Positions 11,170 to 25,489 of a stretch of 64,000 nt of DNA are shown one piece after another. The DNA is from Parachlorella kessleri (lineage: Eukaryota > Chlorophyta > Trebouxiophyceae > Chlorellales > Chlorellaceae). Position 1 is the first letter of the stretch. Each line of letters opens with the position of its first letter. Location of the stretch: positions 25,513 to 89,512 of the forward strand of contig BBXU01001346.1 in assembly GCA_001598975.1 (NCBI GenBank), in the 5' to 3' direction. The notes below the pieces were generated by a model, which was not told the DNA's origin, made no database searches, and saw nothing but the letters and a program-made list of their open reading frames with translations. The translations under genes and the position numbers were made by a program.

Positions 11170-14100
11170 TCACTGCGTGCTCCGCAGCACATTGTAGCAT
11201 TCGCCAACATTATGGCTTTCCTGCGCCTCAGGGCTGATGGCATAACGGTACATCTTCTCATCAAAGATGCCCTCGGTTGTGTCCTCGCCCTGGGCCTGCA
11301 TGCACAACAGCATCAGTTGTGATATCCAGCCTCACCCCTTTATAGGCGCGTGCCCCCATCAAAGCCGGCAGCCCAGACATGTGCTCTTCTAGCAGACTCA
11401 TGTGCTATTCCTGTGTGTGTGTGTGTGTGTGGTGTGTGTGTGTGTGTGTGCGTGCGTGCGAGTTTGAAGTTGTTCCCCCGTGAGATGCCCAGCCTCTTTT
11501 CCAGAAAACATTATGCCATTCCATATGGCGACTGTTCCACAAACAAAAAGCGCTAGGTCAGTAGCGCCTGCTATCAAGGCACGACCTCTCACGCCAGCCA
11601 CTGACCGCCAGCCGCCAGAGTTCATCATCCCCTGTGCATGCGCCGGAAGGTGACTGAGGACAATGATCTGACTGCTCCGCCTACCTGCGCCAGCATCCAT
11701 GCGGTGTACTTGTCCACGAAGGGCTCGCCCACATGCCAGCTGGCCTTGATGAAGACCGTCTCGAAGGGGTTCATGGTGATGGAGTCGTAGGTGCCGTGGC
11801 GCGAGGGATGGACATTGTTGTTGCACCGCCAATGCCGCCGGTCGCGCCAGTCCACCTGCCAGAATAGAGCAGGAAAACTAGTGAAGGCATGGGACTGCAA
11901 CAGGATGTTGCACCTTGCAAGCATGCCAACCCATCAGCTTCACAGAATGCAAGACCAGCTTGCCAGCATGACAGCACATCCCGAGTTGTCTAAGACACTT
12001 GGCTAAGCATGGATGAGCATCGCCGCGGCGCCGGCAGCCACTTGTGAGCAGCTAGAAAGGCTCAGTTTGCCCGAAAGGGCGTCCTGGCAAAACCATGCAC
12101 GAATTGACAGCAATGCCCCATTAACATACCTCCATGCCATACTTGGCCATAAGCGTTGCGACATTCCAGCCGCGCTGCATCAGGGAGGCGGTCAGCCCGT
12201 ACTCGCCCTTCACAACCACACCATCACTGCAATGCCAGGGCCAATAACAGCACAGCTCAACCACTGCAATAACACGCTGGTGAGCCCACATATCTTGCCT
12301 GCAGTAACACAGCAGCAGGTTGGATGTAATAGGATAACACAACATTGGCCCCATCATATGGCAACAGCTAGTTTGAGTCACGAGTCTTGAATTTTCGTGG
12401 GGCGAATGACGCCACAAAGCGCCCATGCCGCTTTTGCCTGGTTCAGCACACACTGCCGAGTACCAGAACACCCCACCAGCACCCAAGTAATGGCCCGCTG
12501 AAAGCCCAGCACCATGGACGGAACCACCGGGCCACTATCACATCACTGCATGCCACCATGCCATCCAGAGTTCATTGCGGAGGCGTGCTGCACAGCCTTC
12601 CTCCACGCTGCTACGCGGCGCTAACTCACTCGCACAGCTTGCATGTGCGGGTCTGGAAAACGGTGTCCTCCATCAGCGCCTGCAGCCCCAGCTGGTCAAG
12701 CGCAAAAGCCCACGACTCCAGCTTGGGTCCATAGCCACCTGCGGTAAGGAATGCATGACAGCTAAGACATGGGCCACTAGTGCGGCCTTCCTAGACAGCT
12801 ATGTTGCAGTTGACTTTGTTTGTTTGAGACTGTTGCAACAAGTCACTTGCCCCTTCCAAAGCACCTTACTATATACTGAACAAACCCTCGGTAACATCTC
12901 TGCACACCATGTCGCCAGCGCACCACTTCAGCAATGAATAATTTGCCAGCATTGAGCGCAGGGGCACCGGCAAGCCCGCCGTCCCATCCTCTTCCCCAAG
13001 CGCCCAGTGAACGTCACAAACCTGCATCCACTTCCGGCAGGCAAACCAGCGAGGATGACACTGCCTTGATGTCCCCAACAAGTCGGTCTGTGTAAGCCCG
13101 CGTCCACTGCCAGCCGGTCGGCATGTAGGCAGGCATGAAGGGGCCGCGCACTGAGCTGTTGAGAAAGATGAAGTATTTATACTTCCTGCAGGGGTAAAGT
13201 GCCGCACTCAAAATGGGACCTCTTGTAATGTTAGTCTATGGCCAGCCCCACCGCAATGCAAAGACAAAGACATCTTCGCTCTAGCTGCCCAGGCTTCGCA
13301 ACTGCCTTGGGATTGTCATGTGCGCCGGTCAGGACCCCATAAAACTAGGTACTACAATGTACAGATTCCAGCTGCCCTGTGCGCACACGCCAAACCACAA
13401 CACACCCTGTAACCCTGCATCCTGACTTACTTGAGCTGCCCCCGCGCCGTAAGCCACTCCAGAGTCGTGTTGTGCGCCGCAAAGTCCATGCCTTCATTGG
13501 ACTTGCGTCGCAGCACCGCCACCCGCTCGCTGGTATAAGCATAGCTGATCTCAGCAAGCTCTGGCTCGGTCTCCCTATACCAAAGCAAGGCCATGCGTTG
13601 CTTACTTGTTCTTGTGTTCAATCAGCTGCCTGCCTGCCCGCTGCCGGCAGGGAAGTGCATCTGGCATCTGGGTGTTGCCGCCCAACCATGCGGCCCCAAA
13701 ACACTTCAAGCGGGTCCCCATCATATAAACTATACCCCTGCGGAAGTTGCATTTCTGCTGCTGGTTCTTGGTGCCTATGTCAGTAGACACAACCCTGGTT
13801 TACTGAACATTGAAATTTGACCCCGCAGGACTCATATGGGCTTGCAGGTGGTGAGCACACAGGACCAACAAGCATGCAAGGCTCAGCGTACAATCTAGAT
13901 CTCATGCAGGCTGCTGCCTGCATTACATTCTTGACAAACAGAGCAGACCTAACAAACATTGCGCCATTTACCGACAACGTCAAGCGTCTGTCCCACTCAC
14001 TTCAGCATAGGGTAGAGCCGGCTGCAAGGCCGACAGACCTTGCCATTCACCACCACCACAAAGTCTGTGTTGGCGGGCATCTGCACATGCGCGCCCAGCC

Positions 14101-14684
14101 CCATGCCCACAGTGATGAAGAATTCAAAGTTCTCCTTCTGCAGCAGCGAGGGCGCACAACTCAGTTCTGTGGGCCGGATTGTGGCTACTCTGCTCTGTTC
14201 CTCTAAAAAGGCATCGTTGCTTAACATTTTGGTAAGATCAGCCCGTCAACCAGGCAAGCTTGAGAGCCCCGCTCCCAGTGAGCCTGTCACTGCAACACCA
14301 CTTCGCACGGAAGGCTTATGCACTCCCTGCAGGCTGGGCTTCGCCCAGGCGCAACGTCACCTGCAGCCCTCGCCGCACCTGTATGGCATCCTTTTCGAAG
14401 TAGGAGTAGGACACCAGGACCGGCGGACTGGGCGCTTCTTCCTGCTGCAGTTGCCGCTGCCACTGGCGGCCGTGCACGCTTGGCACAGACTCTGGGTACA
14501 GGAATATGAGGGTGGACACCAGGGCAAAGACTGCCACTAGAGCCAGGCCCCATCCTAACTTGCCATTGGGGTTCCTTAGCTTCCTGTATGCCCCACTGCC
14601 CATGCCCGAGCTATTTGTCCGGTAGATGGTTTCTCCCAGGAGTGGCGCGTCCAAGTTGGCTCTTTGCCGGTGGTGTATCGCCAT
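11170..14684 (-). CDS. type II membrane glycosyltransferase-like protein (FLNSSVRGPF type)
   Basis: Eight exons on minus: 14379..14684, 14001..14137, 13431..13574, 13022..13185, 12630..12738, 12130..12226, 11685..11855, 11170..11295; 417 residues. A basic cytosolic N-terminus is followed by one membrane anchor (about 43-63, LGWGLALVAVFALVSTLIF) and a Pro/Gln-rich stem, the layout of a Golgi type II enzyme. The lumenal part has VLVSYSYFEKD, then NTDFVVVVNG, KYKYFIFLNSSVRGPF (FLNSSVRGPF about 203-212), ESWAFALDQLGL, GWNVATLMAKYG and NPFETVFIKA. This pattern, especially NSSVRGPF, recurs in uncharacterised algal proteins that I take to be glycosyltransferase-like; that link is family memory plus inference, and the donor and acceptor are unknown. 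The ATG at 14684 is chosen because upstream in-frame codons lack Met. It is divergent from the plastid L11 gene. Confidence 0.8.
11413..11456. repeat. (GT)n microsatellite
   Basis: An interrupted run of GT dinucleotides (broken once by GG) grading into CGTGCGTGCG lies in the intron between the last two exons of the glycosyltransferase-like gene. Confidence 0.9.
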
Positions 14685-15523
14685 AAGTTGGGACAAGCTG
14701 TCCTCGGCCCTGCCGGAGCAGCCTGGTGGCTGTCACTTTGTTGAATGAGGATCTACTAAAGCCATCACCTTGCGACGCGGTCGGGCCCCAGAGACTGCAC
14801 ACAACTGCTGTGTGGGTGCGCCTAGTAGGGAAACTGGACTAACAGCGCAATGTGTGCACAGCCGTTGGGGAAGCAGTTGTAGTGCAGGTACCGCTTGAAC
14901 CTCGCCTCAGTAGGAAATGTGCTTCATGTATTGCACACTTTCCTTCTAGTAAGTAGCTTATTCAGCACTTGAGCCCGTGATAAAGCCAGAGTGGTACTTC
15001 CCGTATGGCACGACCAGCTAGGACTAGGGTCATGTCGAGGTCACCCTATGCAGCGCAGCAGGTCTACTGAAAGCTGTGCTCGCCATTGGGCGCGGCAGCC
15101 TGTGGGTGTGCCAGTTGTACGAGTGGCCCCGTCGCTGACACTTCCTGACAGTTTGCTGAACTCGTCACAAGCATTGCCTTAACTCAACAGCTGGAGCCGA
15201 GCAGCGTTGCAAATCAACCCAAAACTGTGACCGTCATATCACCAAGAGCGGACCGGTGCCCACATGGGAGCCCAGTAGGTTAAAATGTTATTTGGAAGGT
15301 GTAAGACCTTGGAAAAGCATGTCATCAATCTTACATGTCCTCTGGGGAGCTCGTTTGGGAAGTATCAATGGCAGAACAAGACAACTAGTACCCCCCCCCC
15401 CTCTGTGTTCGTGCTTTCTTCAGCTCCCTCCACGATGAGGCTGTTGTTGTCGGTGTGCATGGCGTCACAGTGCACGCCCAAAAAAACTGAGAGACTGGGA
15501 CATTGCTACACTGATAGAATAGA
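14685..15523. promoter_or_regulatory. divergent intergenic region, glycosyltransferase-like / L11
   Basis: The 839 bases between opposite start codons hold two promoters and 5' UTRs. A run of about ten C occurs near 15391. No gene, RNA or clear TATA box is seen. Confidence 0.5.
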
Positions 15524-17238
<1,715 letters not shown>

Positions 17239-17680
17239 GAGATAGCCTGGGCTACCGGCGGCAGCAGCTGTCCAATCAGCCTCTGCCTCTGTAGTGTGTG
17301 TACCCGCATTGGGTGAACTGAAGTCCGATTGTCAGCAGTGTGCCACCATGTGTAGCAATTGCCTACCAGCCTGTGTGCCAGTTTGGCCAGGGAGTCGCTC
17401 AGTGTGCCTCAGACGAGGTTAAAGCACTACAGGGGCCAGCCAGCATGGGGGGACCCGAGGTGCACTGACTTGCAGGCTGGCCAATATTTCAGTCCATTGC
17501 CGATGGAGGTGCATGTGACAGGAAGGAATCAGACAGCAGTTTGGCGGGTGCCAGCTGCGTCAATCAGCAGGCAGAATCGGAGGGGTGGAACAAGCAGCAA
17601 GCACAGAGGCAGTAAACAAGTCATTCCATTTGTGTAAGTGCCAGAAACGCTGGAGGTGGCCTGTCCGCGCCGGCTGCTGC
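17239..17680. other. convergent intergenic region, L11 / METTL4
   Basis: The 3' UTRs of L11 and of the METTL4-like gene meet here. A TGTAA at 17633 could serve L11. I see nothing else. Confidence 0.5.
17633..17637 (+). promoter_or_regulatory. candidate TGTAA polyadenylation signal of L11
   Basis: TGTAA 395 bases after the L11 stop codon. If used, the L11 transcript would end almost at the tail of the opposing METTL4-like gene. Confidence 0.35.
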
Positions 17681-20385
17681 TCACACCGTGGCCTGGAAGT
17701 TCTCCAGGCATTGAAACTTAAGCACCTCGTTGCCCCAGCTCGTCCAGCCTGGGAACATCTCCCGGGCAAACATCTGCACAAGATACAAGCATGAAGCTGG
17801 GCATGTTGCAGCAGGGCTACGAAAGAGCAGCCTGGTGGCAGGGGAGGCCCAGGGAAGTTGAAAGCAGCATGATGTGGTTGTGACCTCGCGTCCCAGGTTT
17901 TTGCAATCAGTTGCCAAGGGGCAGGAGCAGGCCCAATGGGACGACCTCCTTGGCCAAAAGCAGCTGGGCAAGCAGCCCAGACTCCGAGCCATGTTAGTCA
18001 GCTGTGCATGGTGAGGATTGTGCCCAGCAGTGGCAGAGGCGGTTGCTGCTCACCTCCAAGCACCTGGCGTTGGGCGGCAGGTACTGGCGTAACAGGGGTC
18101 CCAGGTGGGGTTTTCGAGAATGCTCCAGAGGGACTGAGAGCAGCACAAGCCCGTCGGGCACCCCAGCTACATCATGTTCTGCTGGCTCCGGGAGTGGCTG
18201 CTGCGGCCACCTCCCGTGAGGGTATTGCTCCAGCGGCGGTGGCACCGACGCGCCTCCGCCCTCCGCATAGGCTGCTGCAGATGGGGCGCTGCATGCATCG
18301 CCTCCTGCTGTCGCCATGGGCGCAGCGTGGACCGAGCAACCGTCGGCTAGGTACTGCCTGGCGGCTTCTGGTGCAGGAGCGGCTGCCATGTGGTGGAGTG
18401 GACAAGGGCTGCCTGCCTGCTGCGAGGTGCGAAGCGGCCGGCAGATGAGCAGGGGCTCAAAGGGGCGCCGGTGGGCACTGTCCTGCAAGCAGGCAGGCAG
18501 AGGAGGTCACAGGGATGTCTAGCCAGGCTGGCCTAGCCCAGCTCAAGTTGGTTTTGGGCTGTAGTGCTGGCAACAGTGTGGCGGGCGTGCAGGGGGTGGT
18601 CATGGTTTCAGTGCTTCTCGAGCCGAGTACTCTCAAAGCTTGCTGGCAGGCGTCGCACACTCTCAGCCGAGGGGTTGGGGCCACATGCTGCCAACCCTCA
18701 ACCTGCCAAGCAGAACTCACCAGCCTGCTCACAGGTTGGCCCTCTGGTGTCACCTTCAGCCACCACCAAGTGGCGATGTGCTGGAGGCCCCATGCGGGCA
18801 GCAGCTCCTTCTCTATGAACCGCCTGTGCCGCTCCCGGTTCGTCACCCACAGCGCTACCAGGCACCCAGCCGCTTCGCTGCTGTGCGCGATGTGGCTGCT
18901 GCCACCAATCTCCGCTGCAGTACTGGCACTGCCCGCTGGTGCCTGCTGCTCCCTGTCTGCTGTCACCCCACTGTGGGCGGTCTGGCCCACAGCCCTACAC
19001 CCTTCCCGGCTGTCACTGCCTAGAGCACCTCCGCCACTGTTGCCGCTGGGGCGGTCGCCCGAAGCCACCAAGGCGCGCAGGGGCAGGGACAGCAGGTTGC
19101 GTGAGGGCAGTGTGGGGTACTTGGAGCTGCGGTGGGCGCTCTTGTTCTCCCAGGGCGGGTCTAGCACGATGCAGTGGAAGCCCCCGCAGGCGGCCGCTTC
19201 TGCTCATTCATAAGAATAGCAGGGTGGGGGGAGTCAGTGCCGCGCTGAGCATCGCATGCTGCAAGTGCAAGCACTGAGGCCTGAGGTGCCGTCTGAGGAG
19301 GCAAGCTAGCTGGCCAAGGCTGCTATAAGGCAGCAGACAGATGGTGCTGCGAGAATCATTTGGCGGGGCTGCGAGGGTACCAAAAGGCTGGGAAGCGCAC
19401 CAAGGGTCTATTATCTATGCATTGTTGCAAGGGGCTCGTCTGTTCATCTGATAACGAGTGCGTACATAACAGTCACCTACCTTGGACAAGCGGCTCCAGC
19501 TGCCGGATGTCAGACATGAGAAAGGCTGACTTGGCCGGGATGAGCACCTCATGCCCAGCAGCCAGCCCCACACCCTCAGCCTCCCCCTTGTTACATACCA
19601 GCTGTCCAAAGAGGTTGCCGTGGCTCGCGGGTGAGAGAGTGCTGAGCGCCGCACCAGGCTCTGCCCACACAAACTTGGGGCGTAGGGCATGTCGGAGAGC
19701 TGCCATAGCTATATAGTCTGGACCAGCAGGGGAGCCCCCACTTGCAGCTGGCAAGCTGGACTCGAGCCCAGGCTCGGTGCCAGCAAAGCCCAGGCTTGAG
19801 GGCTCGTGGTGGGAAAGTGGGTGGCCATGGCAGCTGGGTTGGTCTGAGCCGACAGGTGACTGGCAAGCGGCGCTGCAGTATAAGGGTGTTGAGGGAGCCG
19901 GCACCAGACTCTGCATACATAGGAGCTGGCTGAGTTAATTGCACGTGGGGAACTGCAGCCACAAGACACCTTGTGCACCGGCAACCGCAATTTCACACCA
20001 GGTAGGCTGCTTGCTGTCCTACCTGAAGGCTGGTAAGTTGCCTTGCTGCCATCCAGCGCTGCAGGGAGGACAGCGCGGCCTCCAAGACAGGCACCGTCCT
20101 GCTCGCCCGCTCTGCTGCCTCCTGCTCCCTGGCATTGGGCTGGTACTTGCTCCTTCGCTTTCTCTTCTTGGTCCCTAGTCCGGCAGGCTGGCCTGAGCAC
20201 TGGCTACCTTGCAACTCAGCATGCTCCTCAGATGGGTCTGCGGGCCCTTGCGGTGTGTTCCTTGCCGTCGGCGGTGCTAGGTGGGCAGGACGTTGTTGAG
20301 TACAGATAGGTTTGTGAAATTTGTATCCCTCAGCTATTAGTTGGCGGACATCGAGCAGGACACAGCCCTCGGAGATGATCTCCAT
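17681..20385 (-). CDS. METTL4: METTL4-like MT-A70 family adenine N6-methyltransferase
   Basis: Five exons on minus: 20023..20385, 19481..19910, 18721..19199, 18054..18482, 17681..17773; 597 residues. METTL4 proteins transfer a methyl group from S-adenosylmethionine to adenine N6, with DNA 6mA and U2 snRNA m6Am reported as substrates in different organisms. The catalytic motif DPPW is intact (278-281, in CIVLDPPWENKS). Family landmarks follow in order: VLIPAKSAFLMSDIRQLEPL before the catalytic core, VALWVTNRERHRRFIEKELL, WWWLKVTPEGQPVSRL, DSAHRRPFEPLL, and the C-terminal LFAREMFPGWTSWGNEVLKF type ending. A basic KKRKRRSK stretch in exon 1 could be a nuclear signal. Low-complexity inserts lie after DPPW and in exon 4, making it longer than human METTL4 (about 470 residues). 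The more distant METTL3/14 branches are less likely because the C-terminal motif is METTL4-like. Confidence 0.92.
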
Positions 20386-21083
20386 GACAGCAAGACAACC
20401 CCTTCGTGATGAGAAGTCACTGAAAACAAGTTCAACGGGTAAAATCTGGCTTGGTGGCAAATAGGCAATATAAGTTTAGGTTCACAGGCAGGCGCTTGCG
20501 CCTGGGCTGGCAGTACAAGTGCGCCCAGAGTAATACAGCTACAGCAGGGTAAGCTCTGGGTTTATTATTGAAGCCCTGGGACAGCTAGTCTCGAACGCTG
20601 CTACGGTGTATTGTCTGACGCGTTGGAGGCACACACCAGCTCACTCCTTGGCCCTTCCTGGACCCAGGAGCAAAGAGCCCTGTTAAGTTGCCCTGCTCAA
20701 AAGCCTCCTTACCACTATACAGCTCAACATCAGACCAATACTTTTACAGCAGGAGCAGCAGTCGATGGTCCATCAACAAACTAGCTCGGCACCACTCGGG
20801 CAAGCCCCACAGCAACTGCATTTAGCACTGTAAGCACAGTACACCTTTGTTCACACTGCCTGCCACCATCAACACGCCATTTAGCAAACTTTATAGGCAG
20901 ATCAAGACACCAACACTCAAGACCACTACACACTCGCTATTGCGATGCACTCCTGCTAAAACACAAGGTACTGGAGCAGACAATCATATAACCCTCGAAT
21001 TACACGCATGCTTGAGTGTACACAGCACCACATCTGCCCCAGCGGTCGACAACCCTGCTTCCCTCCCAGCGCACCGGCGCCAG
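20386..21083. other. intergenic region between two minus-strand genes
   Basis: This contains the METTL4 promoter and the CWC25 3' UTR. TTACA at 21000 (TGTAA on minus) is 80 bases past the CWC25 stop. No gene is seen. Confidence 0.5.
21000..21004 (-). promoter_or_regulatory. candidate TGTAA polyadenylation signal of CWC25
   Basis: Reads TGTAA on the minus strand, 80 bases beyond the CWC25 stop codon. A second copy lies at about 20744. Confidence 0.45.
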
Positions 21084-24000
21084 CTAGCTCCTGCGCTCCG
21101 AAAAGAACTTCCGGCGGCCCACACGGTCTTCTAGCGAACCCCCGGCTGTTGTGCCGTACACATCCTTGGACGCCTTGGCAAGGAACTGGGCAGTGTCAGT
21201 GTGGTGCCGCGCCACATGCGCCTCCTCTGCAGGTCAGGACAGCGCAAGGGTCAATGCTTGCTCAAGCTATGCCTAGGAACTGAGCACGGTGGTGTGTGCT
21301 CCGTCGTATGCTTCCTGTCAGCACGCACGCGGGGACAGGAGCCTACTCTCAACCTGCCCCTTTGCAGGGTGCCCGCTCAGACAGCTTATCACCCACAACA
21401 GTGGTTAACCATGACTATAATACCTCCCGAATCCATACACCATACAAAGCAACACTTCGAAGGCTGGGTCTACAAGTGCAACTGCCGGCTTATGCTGCAC
21501 CTGAGGCTGGCGCCCTATGGCGTTGCCCTGGAGAGCACCTACCACATGCCGGCCATGCAGCTTCAAACAACTCACCCTCTTCCCGCTCCTTTTCGGCCAC
21601 AGCGGCCAGCCGTGCCCCTCGCTGCTGCTCGTGCTCCTCTGCCGCTGCCGCCATCTCTGCCAGCTTCGCAGCGCGCTCCTCAGCGCTCAGCTGGCCAGGG
21701 CGATACTCCCGCCGCCGCTGCTGCGCGCGCTGCGCTGCGGCCTCCCGCTCCTCCTCCTCCTTGCGCCGTGCAGCCTCCTCCAAGCGCTTGCGTGTTTCGG
21801 CAGCAAAGTCACTGCAAGCACAGCGGGAGCGGTGGAGAGAGAACAGGGTCACTTCTGTGCGTGTACTACACGGCGCTCGAGCAGGTTATAGGAATGCCCA
21901 AGTGAGGTTCCTAGCCATGCAAAGTGAGACGCAGGAGCCGGCAGGCAAAGCCAATTTAGGCAAAGTTGAATAGGGCTGTGGTTGCTACCCAAGGCTTGTC
22001 CCAAAACAGGTCACAAGGTCAAGGGTTAAGAGAACCTGGCAGCCGGGGCAGCAGCGGCAGCAGCAGCCACACAAAGCGTCCAGCGGCAGTGCAGGTCATA
22101 GACTAGCAACCTGCGGTCTTGACGGCGCAAATCCTCCGGCAGGTGCCCCCGATTCAGCCCGTACTCGGCCACTCGGCCCTGGGCAGATGCACCATCCAAA
22201 TGCACCGGCACGTCCCGCTGCTGCCGCCCTTCCCTGTCTGCCGCTGGCGCTGCGGCGTCCCTGCTGCTGCCGCCCCTGCCACGGTCAGCACTCCTGCTGC
22301 GGCTGTGGCTGTGTCGGCTCCGGGCAGGGGGGGCCTCCTTTTGCCCACCATCCCTGCGGTGGCCACCCTGCTCCCTGCTCCTGTCTTGATCCATGTCGTT
22401 GCGGCGTTCGTCATGTCGTTCTCTACTGCGTCGCCGCTCTCTGCTCCTATCTGCACCTCTGCTCTTGTCCCCATTGTGGCTCCTGTCTGCCTCCCTGCCC
22501 CGTGCAACATCAGCTCCCCTGCGGCTGCCATGGCCATCATAGTCCCTGCCGCCTCCACGGTAGCCGCCCCCCTGATATCCTCCCTGCCCGCCCCGCTCAA
22601 AATCGCCATTGCGCTGGTTGCCCCCGTAGCCTCCACGGCCACCCTGGAAGTCTCTATCGGCTGGCTCGCGCTCAAAGCCACGGTCAGCGCCACGCCCTGG
22701 GAGCTCGACAGCGGCAGCAGCAGGGCCAGCCAAGCGAGGCGACGCAGACCTGCAAGGAACCCAGACGCAATATCTTGGCCCCAGTAGCAGACACCCTATG
22801 GATGCAGTGTGCCATGCATGACCCTACGGCACACCAGCTGCCAGACAGGCATGATTTCACATCAACAGGCACCCATCAAACTCAAGCACGGCATTTAGCT
22901 TGCTCAGTAATTGCGCCCTAGAACCACCACGAGAACTGAACGAGGGTGCAGCTATGCAGGCCATTAGATCCCACAGCTCCAGGCATTCATGCTTTTTGCA
23001 TAGGGAAGGCCAAGCAAATTATGCACATGCGCTGCTCTGCCAGTCAGCACACTTCCATGAGACCAAGGGTAGAACTCCACCCGGGTGTAATCCCCAGGTG
23101 GGCTTCCACAAGCCCAGCACACCCTCGGTTACAGCTAGCTTCCCTCAAGACCCTCCATGGCACACCCACCTCTGCCGCTTGGCAGGATGCGGGTCCTGAT
23201 CAGGGTCCGTGTCAGACGAGACGTCCCTGCCGTGCTTCTTTTTCTTCTTCTCCTTCTTTTCTTTCTTGTGCTTCTTCTCCTTCCTCTCCTTCTTGTCCTT
23301 CTTCCCAGCCTTGCTCGCGAGCTCTTTCAGTTGCTTCACCTGCAGACCATGGGGGCAAGGAAGCAAGGCATGAGCTCTGGCCTGCCAGCCACAGGCAGCT
23401 GACAACTTCTCCTTGCAGACACTGCTTGCTGGAAAGGAACAGCGTCGGCCTCCCACCACTATCCCACCTTCCGAACCACGGTGTTGGTAAGCGACAGTGC
23501 TAGGACAGTGAACCCTTACAGCTGCTGGTGGACGTGCTTGTCAGCCTCTCACCATCCACTCCAGCAAGTCCTTTGGCAGCGCCAGCAAGGCCTTGACAGC
23601 AACCCCTCACGCAAACACCAAACACAGCAAACCATCCCCTGGCATGCACCACCCAAGCCTGACATGACCTTATATCACACTCCCGTGGCACACTCCACCG
23701 CTACTGCACCCCGTCCAGTCCAAGCTCCCAAATCAACTGCCTAAAACCAAAGCCCGGTTTTACCGAGTTGCGTCATGATGAAGATCCACGCCACAGGCAC
23801 AGTTCAGCCCATATTCCACCCCTGCCCAGCCAATTACCAACTTGCCTGCGACTTGATGGCCTGCATCTGCACTGGGTTGGCCACGATGGACTTGCGGGCC
23901 GCGTGCTCCTGCTGCTTAATGGCAAAGAGCGGGTCGGAGTGCAGCCGCTGCCACACCTCGTTAGCGGAGGCGGGGGTATCCTCAGCGTAGAATGAAGGCA

Positions 24001-25489
24001 GGGCCACCGCTTGGTCCACCTGCGGCGGTAGCAGAGAGTCAAGCCTATGAAGAGCAAGGGGTAACCACGGATGTGTGTCTTCAGCCTGTTATGGACATGC
24101 ATTGAGGAGTGCACCAGCGATGAAGCCTAGACCATGTGAGGGGTGCATATCAAGGGTATGCCAGCTGAAGGGTTTGCAATGCAGGGTGGACGGTCAGGAG
24201 GAGGAGCCGGGGGACACCTCCATGCCAAGAACAGGTGCTGGGCCCCAGGGGCTACATAGCGCGGGCTGCAACCGCACAAGCACGGGAGTGTGTGCCCTCT
24301 GCCACCCTCCCGCAACCCTGCCACGGCGGAAGATTCAGAAAGTACACCCACACACCCTGCTGGGCTGCTCCTCCTGCTGCTGCTGCTCTGCAGCAGCTTC
24401 TCCCGCTCCTGCTGCCGCCTCCAGCCGCTGGTCAGCCTCCTGTCGGGCCTGCATGCCGCCCTGGTACATCCAGTCCAGCCGGTCCGACTTGCTGCACCGC
24501 ACAACAGGCAAGTCACACACCTTGGTCGGTCTTGCTGTAGCGCACAACAGTACAAGTGATACACATGCTCAACCACAACACACATTCCGGATGAGCCCCA
24601 CGCAAGGCGCGGTCACATAAAACTTGAAGGTAGACGATGGGGTGGCCTTGTGCAACTACCAAGCTGTGCTCACAGGGTCTGCCAGCCGGTCAAGCCAAGT
24701 GGCGCAGCTGCTCTCAGCCCTCGGAATCACCAAACCAAACTGACCGTTGTTAACACTAGGGCTACCAAGCCCTCCTCCACCATGCCAAAGCCGTCCCTGA
24801 CCCCTACTACCGTCCACCATCGCAGGCTGGTGATTGCTACAGCAATTACCAGCCCCTATCTCCTGCTACAGCAGGAGGCATGGGCTGGCCAACACCCACC
24901 TACCCACCAGGAAGCCACTCACATTTTGTGTCCAGCAGCCTCGGCAACCTGATGCAGCTCCTCGCGCGCCCGCTCCTCAGCAATCTGCTTCTGCAGGTCC
25001 CTCATTTGCTGCTCCTCCTTGGCCGCGGCCTGCTCCCGCTTCCACACCTCCTCCAGGTTCTGAACCCGCCCAGGGTGCCATGTCTGCATGCACAGGACTC
25101 GCAGCAAGGGGGGGCCGCTTGTCCAGCAAGGTGGTGCAACCGCTTACCACGCCTGGATGCGACTCCAAGCTAGCCAGCTTTGCAGCAGTGCCGCCACACT
25201 GGCAGTGTTGCCAGGGATAAAGGCATGTGAGTAGCAAGAGGCAAGCTACTTCTGGACAGAAGCCCAGCAGCTGCCTGGCCAGCTGGTTAGGTGTGCAGCT
25301 TGGTGATGGCTGGGGCCAACGCAGGATATATTCCAAGGTCATCTCAAATCCATAATAATAAAGGTTGAGTTCGGAGTTTGCCAAAACCGTCAAACTGCTG
25401 GTACCGCCCAAGCCTGCGAGGCCCTCCCAACACTGCCCCAGCACAAATACCTTCTTATTCAGGAACGCTAGAGGGCCTCCCTTCCCCAT
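21084..25489 (-). CDS. CWC25: pre-mRNA splicing factor CWC25 homologue
   Basis: Eight exons on minus: 25451..25489, 24923..25083, 24356..24491, 23846..24019, 23170..23339, 22111..22749, 21576..21811, 21084..21226; 565 residues. CWC25 joins the spliceosome for the first transesterification step. The N-terminus (MGKGGPLAFLNKK, WHPGRVQNLEEVWKREQ, ERAREELHQVAE) is the conserved CIR/CWC25 domain, followed by KSDRLDWMYQGGMQ, a helical segment with HSDPLFAIKQQE, a Lys-rich run (KKDKKERKEKKHKKEKK), a Gly/Arg/Ser-rich RS-like region in exon 6, and the charged C-terminus EERAAKLAEM and SLEDRVGRRKFFSERRS. It is longer than yeast Cwc25 because of the RS-like part. The intron between exons 4 and 5 starts with GC (CAG|GCAAGT), and the donor of exon 6 (CAG|GTTGCT) is the least certain junction. 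Confidence 0.92.

Noticed and set aside
18515..19213. 232-codon plus-strand open frame
   Set aside because: It is antisense to METTL4 exons 3 and 4, which carry the DPPW motif and agree in phase.
22119..22921. Long plus-strand open frames over the CWC25 gene
   Set aside because: They mirror the RS-like exon of CWC25 on the opposite strand and lack any protein-like motif or splice context.
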